A stretch of DNA of 64,000 bases from Bog-473 sp963781955 (GTDB lineage: Bacteria; Actinomycetota; Acidimicrobiia; Acidimicrobiales; RAAP-2), in NCBI GenBank assembly GCA_963781955.1, contig CAWAHU010000003.1, positions 186,001-250,000 on the forward strand, read 5' to 3'. Below, in pieces: positions 44,225-53,026 of this stretch. Under the pieces are notes generated by a model, which saw nothing but the letters and a program-made list of their open reading frames with translations, had not been told where the DNA came from and did not search any database. Made by a program: the position numbers and the translations under genes. Every line of letters starts with the position of its first letter. Position 1 is the stretch's first letter.

Positions 44225-46192
44225 TTGGGCCTCCCCACCCGAGCCTCGAGGACTGCGACCTCGCGCGCGAAGCTCTCCAAGGACGAGGAGGCCAAGCGGC
44301 TGGGCAGAGTGCAGCGGCGCCTGTTGCACCTGCGGCTCATCAACGGTGGTCAGCTCAACGACGGCAAGCTCGGTCCGCCCGTGTGCATCATCTTCGAGGG
44401 ATGGGACGCCGCCGGCAAGGGTGGCGCCATCAAGCGGCTCGTCGAGCCGCTCGACCCGCGCCACGTGCACGTGGCACCCTTCGCCGCGCCGACGCCCGAC
44501 GAGCTGCGCCACCACTTCCTCTGGCGCTTTTGGCCCCCGCTCCCAGGATGGGGCGGCATGACCATCTTCGACCGCAGCTGGTACGGGCGTGTCCTGGTCG
44601 AGCGCGTCGAGAATCTCGCCACCGAGGTGCAGTGGCGCCGCGCCTACAAGGAGATCGCCGACTTCGAGCAGACCCTGGCGGAGGAGGGGATGGTCGTCAT
44701 CAAGCTGTGGCTGCACATGTCGCACGAGGAGCAGCTGCGGCGGTTCGTGCGCCGCCGGGACGATCCGCTGAAGACGTGGAAGCTCACCGACGAGGACTGG
44801 CGCAACCGGGAAAAGCGCGCCGACTATGACGCCGCCGTCTCCGACATGTTGCGCCTGACCAACGGGCCACTGGCCCCGTGGGACGTGATCGCCTCGGAGA
44901 ACAAACGATTCGGCCGCGTGCAGGTGATCGAGACGGTGATCCGGCGCATGGAGGAGGGCATGGCGCGCTGGGGCGTGCCCGTCCCGCCGCATGACGCGGC
45001 CGAGGAGAAGACCGAGCTCGCCCTGGTTCTCGACGACCCCGAGTTCCAGCACGGACCCGAGAGCCTGTCCCCCGTCGCCCACGACGAAGCCGGCGACGGG
45101 GAACGACTCCCCGCCCAGCGGGGAGTCGGGTGCAAAGCCGAGCCGGGAGCCCGGTGCGGAGCCGAGCGGGGGACCGGGAAGGGAGAAGCTCGACGCATGA
45201 GCCCCGACGCTGGGACCGGCCCCGCCCGGCCGGGCATCACGGTGCCCCTGCCGGGAGTCCCCCTCCACGCGCACCGCGAGTGGTTCGCCCGCCTGCGCGA
45301 ACTGGGGTACACCGATGTGTGGTCGGCCGAGGTCGACGGCGCGGACGGGTTCACGCCGCTGTCTCTGGCCGCCGCCTGGGAGCCGTCGCTCAACCTGGGC
45401 GTGGCCATCACGCCCGCCTACACCCGGGGCCCCGCGCTCCTGGCACAGAGCCTGGCCGCCATGGCCGACGCCGCGCCGGGACGCTTCGCGTGCGGCCTCG
45501 GCGCCTCGTCCGAGGTCATCGTGGCCGACTGGAACGGCTTGGTCTTCGAGGACCAGTTTCGCCGGGTCCGGGACACGCTGCGGTTCCTGCGCCTGGCCTT
45601 CAGCGGCGAGAAGGTCACCGAGGACTTCGGGACGTTCCGGGTCAAGGGCTTCCGGCTGGCCCTCATCCCCGAGCAGCTCCCGCCCGTCTACCTGGCTGCG
45701 CTGCGCCCTGGGATGCTGCACTTGGCCGGGCGCGAGGCCGACGGCGCCATCCTCAACTGGCTGAGCGCCGAAGACGTCGCGACGTCGGTGGCGGAGGTGC
45801 AGCGTGCGGCAGGCGGCGCGCCGCGCGAGATCGTGGCCCGGATCTTCGTCGTGGTGACCGAGGACGCGGACACGGCGCGGGCCCTGGGGCGCCGCATGAT
45901 CACCGCCTACCTCAACGTGCACGCCTACGCCGAGTTCCACCGCTGGCTCGGGCGGGGACCCGCCCTCCAACCCATGTGGGACGCCTGGGCCGCCGGCGAC
46001 CGCAAGGGCGCCCTGGCCGCCATCCCCGACGAGGTGGTCGACGATCTGGTCGTCCACGGCTCGCCCGCGGAGTGCCGCGCCCACGTGCAGCGCTACGTGG
46101 ACCACGGCGTGACAATCCCCGCACCGATGGTGATCCCGATCGGAGTGAGCCTCGAGGACGCCGTCGCCGGCCTCTCACCGTCCGCCGCATAG
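44225..46192 (+). CDS. PPK2-family polyphosphate kinase read through into LLM oxidoreductase
   Basis: One open frame of 655 codons with two enzymes. Residues about 15-260 are PPK2: Walker A EGWDAAGKGGAIKRL, TIFDRSWYGRVLVERVE and WKLTDEDWRNREKR. It moves phosphate between polyphosphate and a nucleotide. A low-complexity linker (about 285-325) leads to the LLM domain. The true start may be GTG 44164, overlapping the methyltransferase stop (GTGA). That needs one base change in the CG dinucleotide run at 44262-44269, and gives a normal PPK2 N-terminus. Otherwise TTG 44225 starts it. The fusion may itself come from a lost stop. Confidence 0.75.
   Translation: MGLPTRASRTATSRAKLSKDEEAKRLGRVQRRLLHLRLINGGQLNDGKLGPPVCIIFEGWDAAGKGGAIKRLVEPLDPRHVHVAPFAAPTPDELRHHFLWRFWPPLPGWGGMTIFDRSWYGRVLVERVENLATEVQWRRAYKEIADFEQTLAEEGMVVIKLWLHMSHEEQLRRFVRRRDDPLKTWKLTDEDWRNREKRADYDAAVSDMLRLTNGPLAPWDVIASENKRFGRVQVIETVIRRMEEGMARWGVPVPPHDAAEEKTELALVLDDPEFQHGPESLSPVAHDEAGDGERLPAQRGVGCKAEPGARCGAERGTGKGEARRMSPDAGTGPARPGITVPLPGVPLHAHREWFARLRELGYTDVWSAEVDGADGFTPLSLAAAWEPSLNLGVAITPAYTRGPALLAQSLAAMADAAPGRFACGLGASSEVIVADWNGLVFEDQFRRVRDTLRFLRLAFSGEKVTEDFGTFRVKGFRLALIPEQLPPVYLAALRPGMLHLAGREADGAILNWLSAEDVATSVAEVQRAAGGAPREIVARIFVVVTEDADTARALGRRMITAYLNVHAYAEFHRWLGRGPALQPMWDAWAAGDRKGALAAIPDEVVDDLVVHGSPAECRAHVQRYVDHGVTIPAPMVIPIGVSLEDAVAGLSPSAA
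45197..46192 (+). CDS. LLM-class (F420/flavin-dependent) oxidoreductase, probable separate start
   Basis: 331 residues from ATG 45197, in the same frame as the PPK2 gene. TIM-barrel luciferase-like features: GITVPLPGVPLHAHREWF, LRELGYTDVWSAEVDGADGFTPL, AMADAAPGRFACGLGASSEVIV and GSPAECRAHVQRYVDHG. Such enzymes use F420H2 or FMNH2 on alcohols, lactones or ketones. GGGAAGGGAG lies some 10-15 nt upstream of the ATG, so independent translation is plausible. The amidase gene follows after 18 bp. Confidence 0.8.
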   Translation: MSPDAGTGPARPGITVPLPGVPLHAHREWFARLRELGYTDVWSAEVDGADGFTPLSLAAAWEPSLNLGVAITPAYTRGPALLAQSLAAMADAAPGRFACGLGASSEVIVADWNGLVFEDQFRRVRDTLRFLRLAFSGEKVTEDFGTFRVKGFRLALIPEQLPPVYLAALRPGMLHLAGREADGAILNWLSAEDVATSVAEVQRAAGGAPREIVARIFVVVTEDADTARALGRRMITAYLNVHAYAEFHRWLGRGPALQPMWDAWAAGDRKGALAAIPDEVVDDLVVHGSPAECRAHVQRYVDHGVTIPAPMVIPIGVSLEDAVAGLSPSAA

Positions 46193-46210
46193 GCCGAGGA
46201 GCGTGCAGCC

Positions 46211-47623
46211 ATGAGCGAGATCGACTTCCGCACCACTTCGCTCGAGCAGCTGGCCCGGTCGGTGCGCACCAAAGAGGTCTCGGCCCGGGAGCTGACCGGG
46301 GCGGCTCTGGAGCGGATCGAGCGGCTCGACCCGCTCTACAACGCCTTCGTCGCCGTCGACGGTGACCGCGCGCTGCGCGAGGCCGCTGCCGTGGACGAGA
46401 AGGTGGTCGCCGGCCGCGACCCCGGCCCGCTGGCCGGGATCCCCCTCGGGGTGAAGGACCTCCAGCGTGCGGCCGGCTACCGCACCACCTTCGGTTCGGT
46501 CCTCCATGCGGACGACGCGCCCGCAGAGGCCGACGACCCCTTCGTGGCCCGCATGCGGGCGGCCGGGTGCGTCGTGGTGGGCAAGACGAACACCCCCGAG
46601 TTCGGCTTCATGGGAAACACGACCAACGCCCTGTTCGGCCCCTCGCGCAACCCCTTCGACACCACACGGGGCCCCGGCGGGTCGTCCGGCGGGTCCTCGG
46701 CCGCCCTGGCCACCGGCATGGTGCCGCTGGCCACCGGATCCGACGGCGGCGGGTCGATCCGGATCCCTTCGGCCTGCTGCGGCCTCTCGGGCATGAAGCC
46801 GAGCCTGGGCCGCGTCCCGCTCGGCGGGCCGACCCCGCCCAGCTGGCCCGACTTCTCCACCAACGGACCCATGACCTGCCGCATGGCGGACGCCGCCCTG
46901 GCACTCGAGGTGGCCGTCGGACCCGACCCGACCGACCTGCGCTCACTGCCACGGCCCGAGGCGTCGTGGTTGGCCGCCGTCGAGAACCCGCACGTCCAGC
47001 TGCAGGTCGCCTACTCCCCCACCCTCGGGTACGCCACGGTCGACGGGGAGGTGGCGGCCGCCTGTGGGCGCGCCGTCGAGGTGCTCGAGTCGCTCGGAGC
47101 GCGGGTTGTCGTGGTCGACGACGTCTTCGACACCGACCCCGTCGGCGACTTCCTCGCCTACACCGGGGCGGCCGGCCTGCGCTCCCTGCGGCCGTTCATG
47201 GGCCACCCGCGGTGGGACGAGGTCCACCCGGTGCTGCGCCGGCTCGTCGAAACGGCGCAGTCGACCACGGCTGAGGAGCTCTTCTGCGTCTACGACCGCT
47301 TCCACCTCCTGAACCTGCGCCTGATCGAGCTGTTCCGGACCAGCCGCATCCTTGTCACCCCCACGTGCTCGGGCACCGCCCCGCACGCCGGCGAGATGAC
47401 CGGTCCGGTGAACGGGGAGAGCACCTTCAACTGGATCCAGTTCACGTACCCCTTCAACATGACACGCTCGCCGGCGGCCACCGTGTGCGTGGGCACCGAT
47501 CGCGCCGGCCTGCCTATCGGCCTGCAGCTGGTGGGGCCCCAGCACGCTGACCTTGTCGTGCTGCGCACGGCGGCGGCCCTCGAGGCCGAATTGGGCGTCG
47601 AGGCGCTGGCCCCTGTCCCGTAG
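46211..47623 (+). CDS. Amidase-signature enzyme
   Basis: 470 residues. The Ser-cisSer-Lys triad is visible: Lys in GVKDLQ near residue 82, cis-Ser and nucleophile Ser in GGSSGGSSAALATG (about 157-170) and GSDGGGSIRIPS near 178. It hydrolyses amide bonds, releasing ammonia or an amine. The substrate is unknown but the setting (LLM, cupin, P450) suggests catabolism of an aromatic or alicyclic amide. It lies in a same-strand run from 43064 to 50487 with short gaps. Confidence 0.9.
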   Translation: MSEIDFRTTSLEQLARSVRTKEVSARELTGAALERIERLDPLYNAFVAVDGDRALREAAAVDEKVVAGRDPGPLAGIPLGVKDLQRAAGYRTTFGSVLHADDAPAEADDPFVARMRAAGCVVVGKTNTPEFGFMGNTTNALFGPSRNPFDTTRGPGGSSGGSSAALATGMVPLATGSDGGGSIRIPSACCGLSGMKPSLGRVPLGGPTPPSWPDFSTNGPMTCRMADAALALEVAVGPDPTDLRSLPRPEASWLAAVENPHVQLQVAYSPTLGYATVDGEVAAACGRAVEVLESLGARVVVVDDVFDTDPVGDFLAYTGAAGLRSLRPFMGHPRWDEVHPVLRRLVETAQSTTAEELFCVYDRFHLLNLRLIELFRTSRILVTPTCSGTAPHAGEMTGPVNGESTFNWIQFTYPFNMTRSPAATVCVGTDRAGLPIGLQLVGPQHADLVVLRTAAALEAELGVEALAPVP

Positions 47624-47659
47624 TAGACCCGTCCACGAGCCACCACGAAGGAGCCACAG

Positions 47660-48136
47660 ATGTCGATCGTCACGCCCGCCAACCCCCAGGACATGGTCCG
47701 ACTGGTCGCCGAGGACGACGCACCCTGGGCGGACACGGGCACCGGTGCGCTGCTCAAGGTGGTCCGGTACGACGCCGCGCACGGCACCTGGGTCATCCGC
47801 AACCGCTTCAAGCCTGGCGTCACCGTGCAGAAGCACCGCCACACGGGCTCGGTGGACGCCTTCACCACGGCGGGGCGCTGGCACTACCTCGAGTACGACT
47901 TCTACATCGGGGCCGGCTCCTACCTGTACGAACCGGCCAACTCGGTGCACACGCTCCACGTGCCTGAGGACAACGCCGATGACACGGAGGTCTGGTTCAC
48001 CATCGAGGGCGCGCTGCTCAACCTGGCCGAGGACGGTTCGGTCGAGTGGGTGTCCGACGGGCCGAGCACGCTGGCCGCCTACTACGCGCTGCTCGAGGCC
48101 CAGGGCGACCCACGCCCCAACGGCCTGATCGTCTGA
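47660..48136 (+). CDS. Cupin dioxygenase-like protein (2,4'-dihydroxyacetophenone dioxygenase type)
   Basis: 158 residues. One cupin barrel with ligands in VTVQKHRHTGSVDAFT (His, His) and PANSVHTLHVPED (His). The order WVIRNRFKPG, GRWHYLEYDFYIGAGSYLYEP matches the 2,4'-dihydroxyacetophenone dioxygenase-like group, Fe-dependent C-C bond-cleaving enzymes. GGAG lies before ATG 47660. Confidence 0.8.
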   Translation: MSIVTPANPQDMVRLVAEDDAPWADTGTGALLKVVRYDAAHGTWVIRNRFKPGVTVQKHRHTGSVDAFTTAGRWHYLEYDFYIGAGSYLYEPANSVHTLHVPEDNADDTEVWFTIEGALLNLAEDGSVEWVSDGPSTLAAYYALLEAQGDPRPNGLIV

Positions 48137-48151
48137 GGCAGCGGGACCCGC

Positions 48152-49345
48152 ATGACCGTCGACGCCGAGCATCTCCTCGATGCCACGCTCTACTCGGCCG
48201 GTGACCCCTTCGCGCTCTACGCCGAGCTGCGCCGCGACGCGCCGGTGTGCCGGGTCGAGCGCGAGGGCGGTGGCTTCTGGGCCGTGGCCACCCACCCCGA
48301 GGTCTCCTCCATCGGTGCCGACCCAGTCCGCTTCTGCTCGTCGCAGGGGATCCTGGTCGAGGAGATCGGCACGTCGTACGACACGCCCCCGACGATGATG
48401 CACACCGACCCGCCGCAGCACACCCGCTACCGGCGGCTGGTGCAGCCCGGCTTCAAGCCCTCCATGGTGCGCCAGATGGAGGCGGCGGTGACGGCCAAGG
48501 CGCGCGCCCTGGTCGACCCCATCGAGGCGGAGAGGCCGCTCGACGTCGTGTCCGCGCTGTCGGTCCCCTACCCGCTCCAGGTCATTTGCGAGCTCCTCGG
48601 CGTCGACGGCGCCCAGTGGCCCCGTTTCTTCGAGTGGTCCGAGGCCGCCATCCCGGGCGAGAGCGAGCTCACCGACGAGGAGCGCACTTCCCTCCAGGCC
48701 GAGATGTGGGCCTACCTCATCGGGGTGGCCGAGGAGCGGCGGGCCTCCCCCGCCGACGACCTGGTGTCGGTGCTGGCCACGGTCGGCACCGATTCGTCCT
48801 CGGGCGGCGAGCAGCTGAGCGAGGCCGAGCTGGCCATGTTCCTGATCCAGCTGCTCGTGGCTGGCAACGAGACGACCCGCAACTTGATCTCGGGCGGGCT
48901 GGTCGCCCTGTCCGAGCACCCGTCCCAGTGGGCGGCGCTCCGGGCAGACCGTTTCCTGATCCCCACCGCCGTCGAGGAGCTGCTGCGCTGGACCACCCCG
49001 GTGATCTCCTTCCTGCGCACGGCGACCGAGGCGGTGAACGTGCGTGGGCAGGCCGTCGCCGCCGGCGACCCGGTGCTCCTGCTCTACGCCTCGGCGAACC
49101 GAGACGAGGAGGTCTTCGGACCTGACGCCGGTGAGCTGCGCATCGACCGCACGCCCAACCCCCACGTGAGCTTCGGCTTCGGCCCGCACTTCTGCCTGGG
49201 TGCCGCGCTGGCCCGTCTCGAGGCGCGGGTCGTGCTCGGCGCACTCCTCGACCGCTTCGAGACGCTGACCCCGGCCGGGCCGGTCGAGCGCACCCCGAGC
49301 CCGGTCATCGCGGGCATCCGGCACGCGCCGATCGTGTTCGCCTGA
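48152..49345 (+). CDS. Cytochrome P450
   Basis: 397 residues, soluble bacterial P450. The I-helix oxygen-activation motif is VAGNETTRN near residue 243, ExxR in EELLR near 278, and the haem-binding loop is FGFGPHFCLG near 345 with the axial Cys. The substrate is unknown; similar actinobacterial P450s hydroxylate terpenes, steroids or fatty acids. It needs ferredoxin and reductase, neither of which is nearby. It starts 15 bp after the cupin stop. Confidence 0.92.
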   Translation: MTVDAEHLLDATLYSAGDPFALYAELRRDAPVCRVEREGGGFWAVATHPEVSSIGADPVRFCSSQGILVEEIGTSYDTPPTMMHTDPPQHTRYRRLVQPGFKPSMVRQMEAAVTAKARALVDPIEAERPLDVVSALSVPYPLQVICELLGVDGAQWPRFFEWSEAAIPGESELTDEERTSLQAEMWAYLIGVAEERRASPADDLVSVLATVGTDSSSGGEQLSEAELAMFLIQLLVAGNETTRNLISGGLVALSEHPSQWAALRADRFLIPTAVEELLRWTTPVISFLRTATEAVNVRGQAVAAGDPVLLLYASANRDEEVFGPDAGELRIDRTPNPHVSFGFGPHFCLGAALARLEARVVLGALLDRFETLTPAGPVERTPSPVIAGIRHAPIVFA

Positions 49346-49352
49346 GCCCGCG

Positions 49353-50487
49353 GTGGAGTGCCGTCTCGTCCGGGCCCTCGAGCTGCCCGACGACCTCCGG
49401 GCGTCGTGGACCACGCTGCACGGGCGCGCCCTCGAGCAGAACCCGTTCTTCGAACCGCAGTGCATCATGCCTGCGGCGCGCCACCTGCCCGGCGGCGACC
49501 GGATCGAGCTGCTCCTGGCCGTGGACGACGGCACGGTCCACGGCTGCCTGCCGCTGCGGTCGCTGCCCCGGTGGCACTGGTCGCGGCGCGCCACGGCCAC
49601 GACGAACGTCCGCCGCCTGACCTGGTTGGGCACGCCGCTGCTCGACCGCAGCCGGGCCGACGAGGCCATGACCGCCATGCTCGGCCACCTGCGCGACCGG
49701 CGGCGCGCGCGGGGACAAGCTCCTGGCGATCGAGTGGATGCACGCCGGCGGTCCCGTCGAGGCCGTGCTCCGGCGCGCCGCCGACGGCCTGGGCTTGCCC
49801 GTCGCCACCGGCGAGGCCTTCGAGCGGCCCGGCTGGCTCCGGCTCCCAGGCTCCGGGCCTGACGGGGCCGCTGACCCAGTCCGCCGGCCTCGCTCGGCGC
49901 TCAAGAAGCGGCGGCGGCTGACGAACGAGGCGGGCTCGGTCGATCTGGTCGAGCGCACCGGGGATCCCGGCGTGGCGCAGGAGCTCCTCGCGCTCGAGGC
50001 GAGCGGCTACAAGTCGGGGCAGGGTATCGCCATGCGCAACAACCCCGGCGAGCCGGAGTGGTTCGCCGCCATGTGCGAAGCCTTCGCGAGCGAGGGTCGC
50101 CTCGTCGCGCTCTCGGTCGTCGCCGGGGATCGTCCCGTGGCCACGAAGGTTGCCGTCACGGCCGACGACGAGGTCTACCTGTGCGTCACCGCCTACGACG
50201 AGGCGTACGCCCCCTTCAGCCCCGGGATCCAGCTGCACTACGACACCATCGACTTCCTGGCCCGGTCCGGCCTCCGCCGCATCGACACTTGCACCTACGC
50301 CGGGAACGAGACCGAGAACGACATCTACCCCGACCGGATCGCGGTGGCCACGCTCCTTGTCGGCCTGGGCTCGCCGGTCGAAGCGTCCCTCCTCCGGGCC
50401 CTGCCGGCGGCCCGGCGGCTGCGCAACCGGCTTCGGGCACGGACCGGGGACCGCACCGGGGACCGCACCGGGACACCCACTGGGTAA
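49353..50487 (+). CDS. FemAB/CelD-like GNAT acetyltransferase, one frameshift
   Basis: Two frames make one protein of about 377 residues. GTG 49353 opens ECRLVRALELPDDLRASW and runs to LRDRRRARG. The second frame continues DKLLAIEWMHAGGPVEAVL to 50487. Dropping one G from GGGG (49711-49714) joins them. The C-terminal half has the Acetyltransf_6 pattern: LKKRRRLTNEAG, YKSGQGIAM and YDEAYAPFSPGIQLHYD. Members transfer acyl groups or amino acids onto cell-surface polymers or polyketides. The C-terminus is a TGDR repeat of 12-bp units. Confidence 0.72.
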
Positions 50488-50530
50488 CCCACCGGTGCAC
50501 CTGCCCTGAAACCGTTGCCCGACTGATGCG

Positions 50531-52141
50531 TCAGGCCGGCACGACCTCGAGCTCGGCCGTGCACCCCTCCCCCACGCGCACCGGCTCCGTCGCCGGCACG
50601 GTGTCGCGGGCGCCGCGCCCGGGCAGCAGTCCGAAGGCGGCCAGGGCGCCCAGCACGGCCACGGCGGCGCCGGCCAGACTGGCCGCCCGCAGGCCGCTGT
50701 GGAAGGCGCTGAAGGCGATCGACTCGAGGGCGGGCCGGGCGGACTGCGGCGCGTGGTGGACGACGGCCAGGGCCGCCGCCATCGACTGGTGCGCCTCGGA
50801 CTTGGGCCCGGCCGGTATGGGAAGCGGCCGGAAGGCGCTGGTGATCCTCGGCGCGTAGGCCGAGGCGAAGAGCGACCCGAAGACGGCCACGCCGAGCGTC
50901 CCGCCGAGCTCCCGCGTGGTGTTGTTCACCCCGGCCGCCGCGCCGCGCTGCTCGTCGGGCACCGAGCCCATGACCGCCTCGGTGCTCGGGGCGGTGATCG
51001 ACGACAGTCCGAGAGCCAGCAGCACCATGGCCACCATGATCGGCCCGACGTAGGCCGTGTTCGGCTCCGAGTTGAACGCCGAGACCACTAGGCCGGCCGC
51101 CATGAGGACCAGGCCGGCCGTGACGACGAGGCGGGTCCCGACCTTCAGCGCGAGCACCGCGGCCAGCGGCGTGAAGACCGCGGCCACGACGGCGAAGGGC
51201 AGTGTGTGCACGCCGGCAGAGAGGGTGGAGTAGCCCTTGACGAATTGGAAGTACTGGGTGATCAAGAATATGAAGCCGAACAGGCTGTAGAAGGCGACGG
51301 CGATCGATACGGCACCGCCGGTGAAACGCGGGACCCCGAAGACGCGGACGTCGAGCAGGGGGCCCTCGGTGCGCAGCTCGAGGACGACGAAGGTCGTGAG
51401 GAGCACTCCGGCCGCTGCGAAGCACGCCAGTGTCCCGGAGGCCGTCCACCCCCACTGAGGCCCTTCGATGATGGCCAGCACCAAGGCCGTGACCCCCGCC
51501 GTCGACAGCACCACGCCCCGGAGGTCCAGAGGGTGCTTGGCCAGGCGCGGCAACCGCGGGATAAGGCGTTGGCCCGCGATCACGGCGACCACGACGATGG
51601 GGACGTTGACGAGGAAGATCGAGCCGTACCAGAAGTGCTCGAGCAGCGCGCCGCCGACGATGGGCCCGAAGGCCACCGCGATGCCCGACGTGGCGCCCCA
51701 GATGCCGAGTGCCTTCTGCCGCTCGGCGGGGTCTGGGAACACGCTGGTGAGAATGGCCAGGCTGGCCGGGAAGATGAACGCGGCCGCCACCCCCATCAGG
51801 GCCCGGGAGGCGATGAGGGACCCGGTCGTGTGCGAGACGGCGGCCAGCGCCGAGAACAGGCCGAAGAAGACCAGCCCGGCCTGCATCGTCCCCTTGCGGC
51901 CCAGGCGGTCCCCGATGCCTCCCCCGGCGAGGAGCAGACCGGCGAAGGCCAGGCTGTAGGCGTCGACGATCCACTGCAACGACGTGATGGAGGCGCCGAG
52001 ATCCCGGTTCAGGGTCGGCAGGGCCACGTTCACGATGGTGTTGTCGACGACCACCAAGAAGACCGAGATGCACAGCACGATCAGGACCATCCAACGGTGG
52101 GTGCCCTGGTCGGAGGTGATCTTTCGGAGGGTTCGGACCAT
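50531..52141 (-). CDS. MFS drug exporter, DHA2/EmrB-QacA type (14 TM)
   Basis: 536 residues with about 14 hydrophobic helices. Motif A-like GGGIGDRLGRKGTM lies near residue 75, the DHA2 opening FLVVVDNTIVNVALPTL near 30, and motif C-like region GIAVAFGPIVGGALL near 155. It would export toxic compounds by proton antiport. AAAGGAG precedes ATG 52141. Divergent from a TetR regulator, with paired repeats between them, so substrate-induced derepression is expected. Confidence 0.92.
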   Translation of the reverse strand: MVRTLRKITSDQGTHRWMVLIVLCISVFLVVVDNTIVNVALPTLNRDLGASITSLQWIVDAYSLAFAGLLLAGGGIGDRLGRKGTMQAGLVFFGLFSALAAVSHTTGSLIASRALMGVAAAFIFPASLAILTSVFPDPAERQKALGIWGATSGIAVAFGPIVGGALLEHFWYGSIFLVNVPIVVVAVIAGQRLIPRLPRLAKHPLDLRGVVLSTAGVTALVLAIIEGPQWGWTASGTLACFAAAGVLLTTFVVLELRTEGPLLDVRVFGVPRFTGGAVSIAVAFYSLFGFIFLITQYFQFVKGYSTLSAGVHTLPFAVVAAVFTPLAAVLALKVGTRLVVTAGLVLMAAGLVVSAFNSEPNTAYVGPIMVAMVLLALGLSSITAPSTEAVMGSVPDEQRGAAAGVNNTTRELGGTLGVAVFGSLFASAYAPRITSAFRPLPIPAGPKSEAHQSMAAALAVVHHAPQSARPALESIAFSAFHSGLRAASLAGAAVAVLGALAAFGLLPGRGARDTVPATEPVRVGEGCTAELEVVPA

Positions 52142-52210
52142 GGCGGTCGCTCCTTTCGGGCCAAGGCATCCGGTCGGCTCACGGGACTCGATCGGGCGCT
52201 CTGGTACACC

Positions 52211-52250
52211 GTTCTCTTGTTATAGGACGTTGTTCTCTTGTTATAGCACG
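52211..52250. promoter_or_regulatory. Paired 19-bp direct repeats, candidate TetR operators
   Basis: GTTCTCTTGTTATAGGACG (52211-52229) and GTTCTCTTGTTATAGCACG (52232-52250) differ at one base and are spaced 21 bp, about two helical turns. They overlap the regulator -35 and lie upstream of the exporter. Confidence 0.6.
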
Positions 52251-52267
52251 ACGTTCTTCAGTACGCT
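52238..52267 (+). promoter_or_regulatory. Promoter of the TetR gene
   Basis: TTGTTA (52238-52243), 18-nt spacer, TACGCT (52262-52267), then 7 nt to ATG 52275: a leaderless transcript. The -35 lies inside the second direct repeat, so the regulator could block it. Confidence 0.55.
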
Positions 52268-52274
52268 AGGGAGC

Positions 52275-52871
52275 ATGATCGAAAGCCGCCGGACCAGGAC
52301 CCCCAGCGCCGGGATGGAGGCGGCGCTCCTCACCTCCGCTGCCGAGATCCTCGAGAGCGAGGGCCCCGACGCCCTGTCGGTGCGCCGGATCGCCGCCGCC
52401 GCCCACGTGGCGCCCATGGGCGTCTACAACCACTTCTCGTCGAAGTCCGGCATCGTCGAGGCCCTGTTCATCCAGGGCTTCGAGCGGCTGCGTGCCGCCA
52501 TGGCGTCCCTCGCCGAGATCCAGGACCCGGCCGAGGCCCTGCGCGAGGGCGGCCGCCGCTACCGCACCCTCGCCCTCACCCACCCGATGGCGTACCAGCT
52601 GATGTTCCTCCGGGGGTGCCCGGGGTTCGAGCCCAGCGACGACGCCCTCCTCATCTGCGCCGGCGCCTTCGACGGCCTGGTCTCCGCCGTGCGCCGAGCC
52701 ATGGACACCGGCGTGGTCGCCGAGGGGTCCGCCGCCGAGACCGCCCAGGTGATCTGGGCCGGCGTGCACGGCTGGGTCTCGCTCGAGCTCCTCGGCATTG
52801 GCTTCGTCGACGACCAGGAGGCAGGCTTCGAGCGCCTCTGCGGGTCCCTGCTGGAGGGACTCCGCCCCTGA
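52275..52871 (+). CDS. TetR-family regulator of the divergent MFS exporter
   Basis: 198 residues. Helix-turn-helix at about residues 20-66 with VRRIAAAAHVAPMGVYNHFSSKSG. The C-terminal ligand domain is of the TetR_C_13/WHG type (THPMAYQLMFLRGCPGF). It is expected to bind the paired repeats at 52211-52250. ATG 52275 is set by the -10 seven bases upstream; the frame is open further upstream but that includes the promoter. Confidence 0.9.
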   Translation: MIESRRTRTPSAGMEAALLTSAAEILESEGPDALSVRRIAAAAHVAPMGVYNHFSSKSGIVEALFIQGFERLRAAMASLAEIQDPAEALREGGRRYRTLALTHPMAYQLMFLRGCPGFEPSDDALLICAGAFDGLVSAVRRAMDTGVVAEGSAAETAQVIWAGVHGWVSLELLGIGFVDDQEAGFERLCGSLLEGLRP

Positions 52872-52959
52872 CACCCGCCACGCGGTGCCGCCGGCATCGC
52901 GTGGCGCCGGGCCCGTCCGCACCGCGCCGCACCGGGCGCGCGCGCTCCGGCACCGGCAC

Positions 52960-53001
52960 GGGCACCGGGCACCGGGCACCGGGCACCGGGCACCGGGCAC
53001 C
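52960..53001 (+). repeat. Six tandem copies of GGGCACC (7 bp)
   Basis: Six perfect heptamers, preceded by two imperfect ones, lie between the TetR stop and the VOC gene. They end 25 bp before its GTG. Seven is not a multiple of three, and the array sits where spacing to the promoter would matter. Confidence 0.85.
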
Positions 53002-53026
53002 GGTACACGCGTGGCACAGTGGGCCG

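Noticed and set aside
44150..46105. 651-codon minus-strand frame
   Set aside because: Antisense to PPK2 and LLM domains; no recognisable protein.
46943..49678. 911-codon minus-strand frame
   Set aside because: Antisense to the amidase, cupin, P450 and acetyltransferase genes, each with catalytic motifs.
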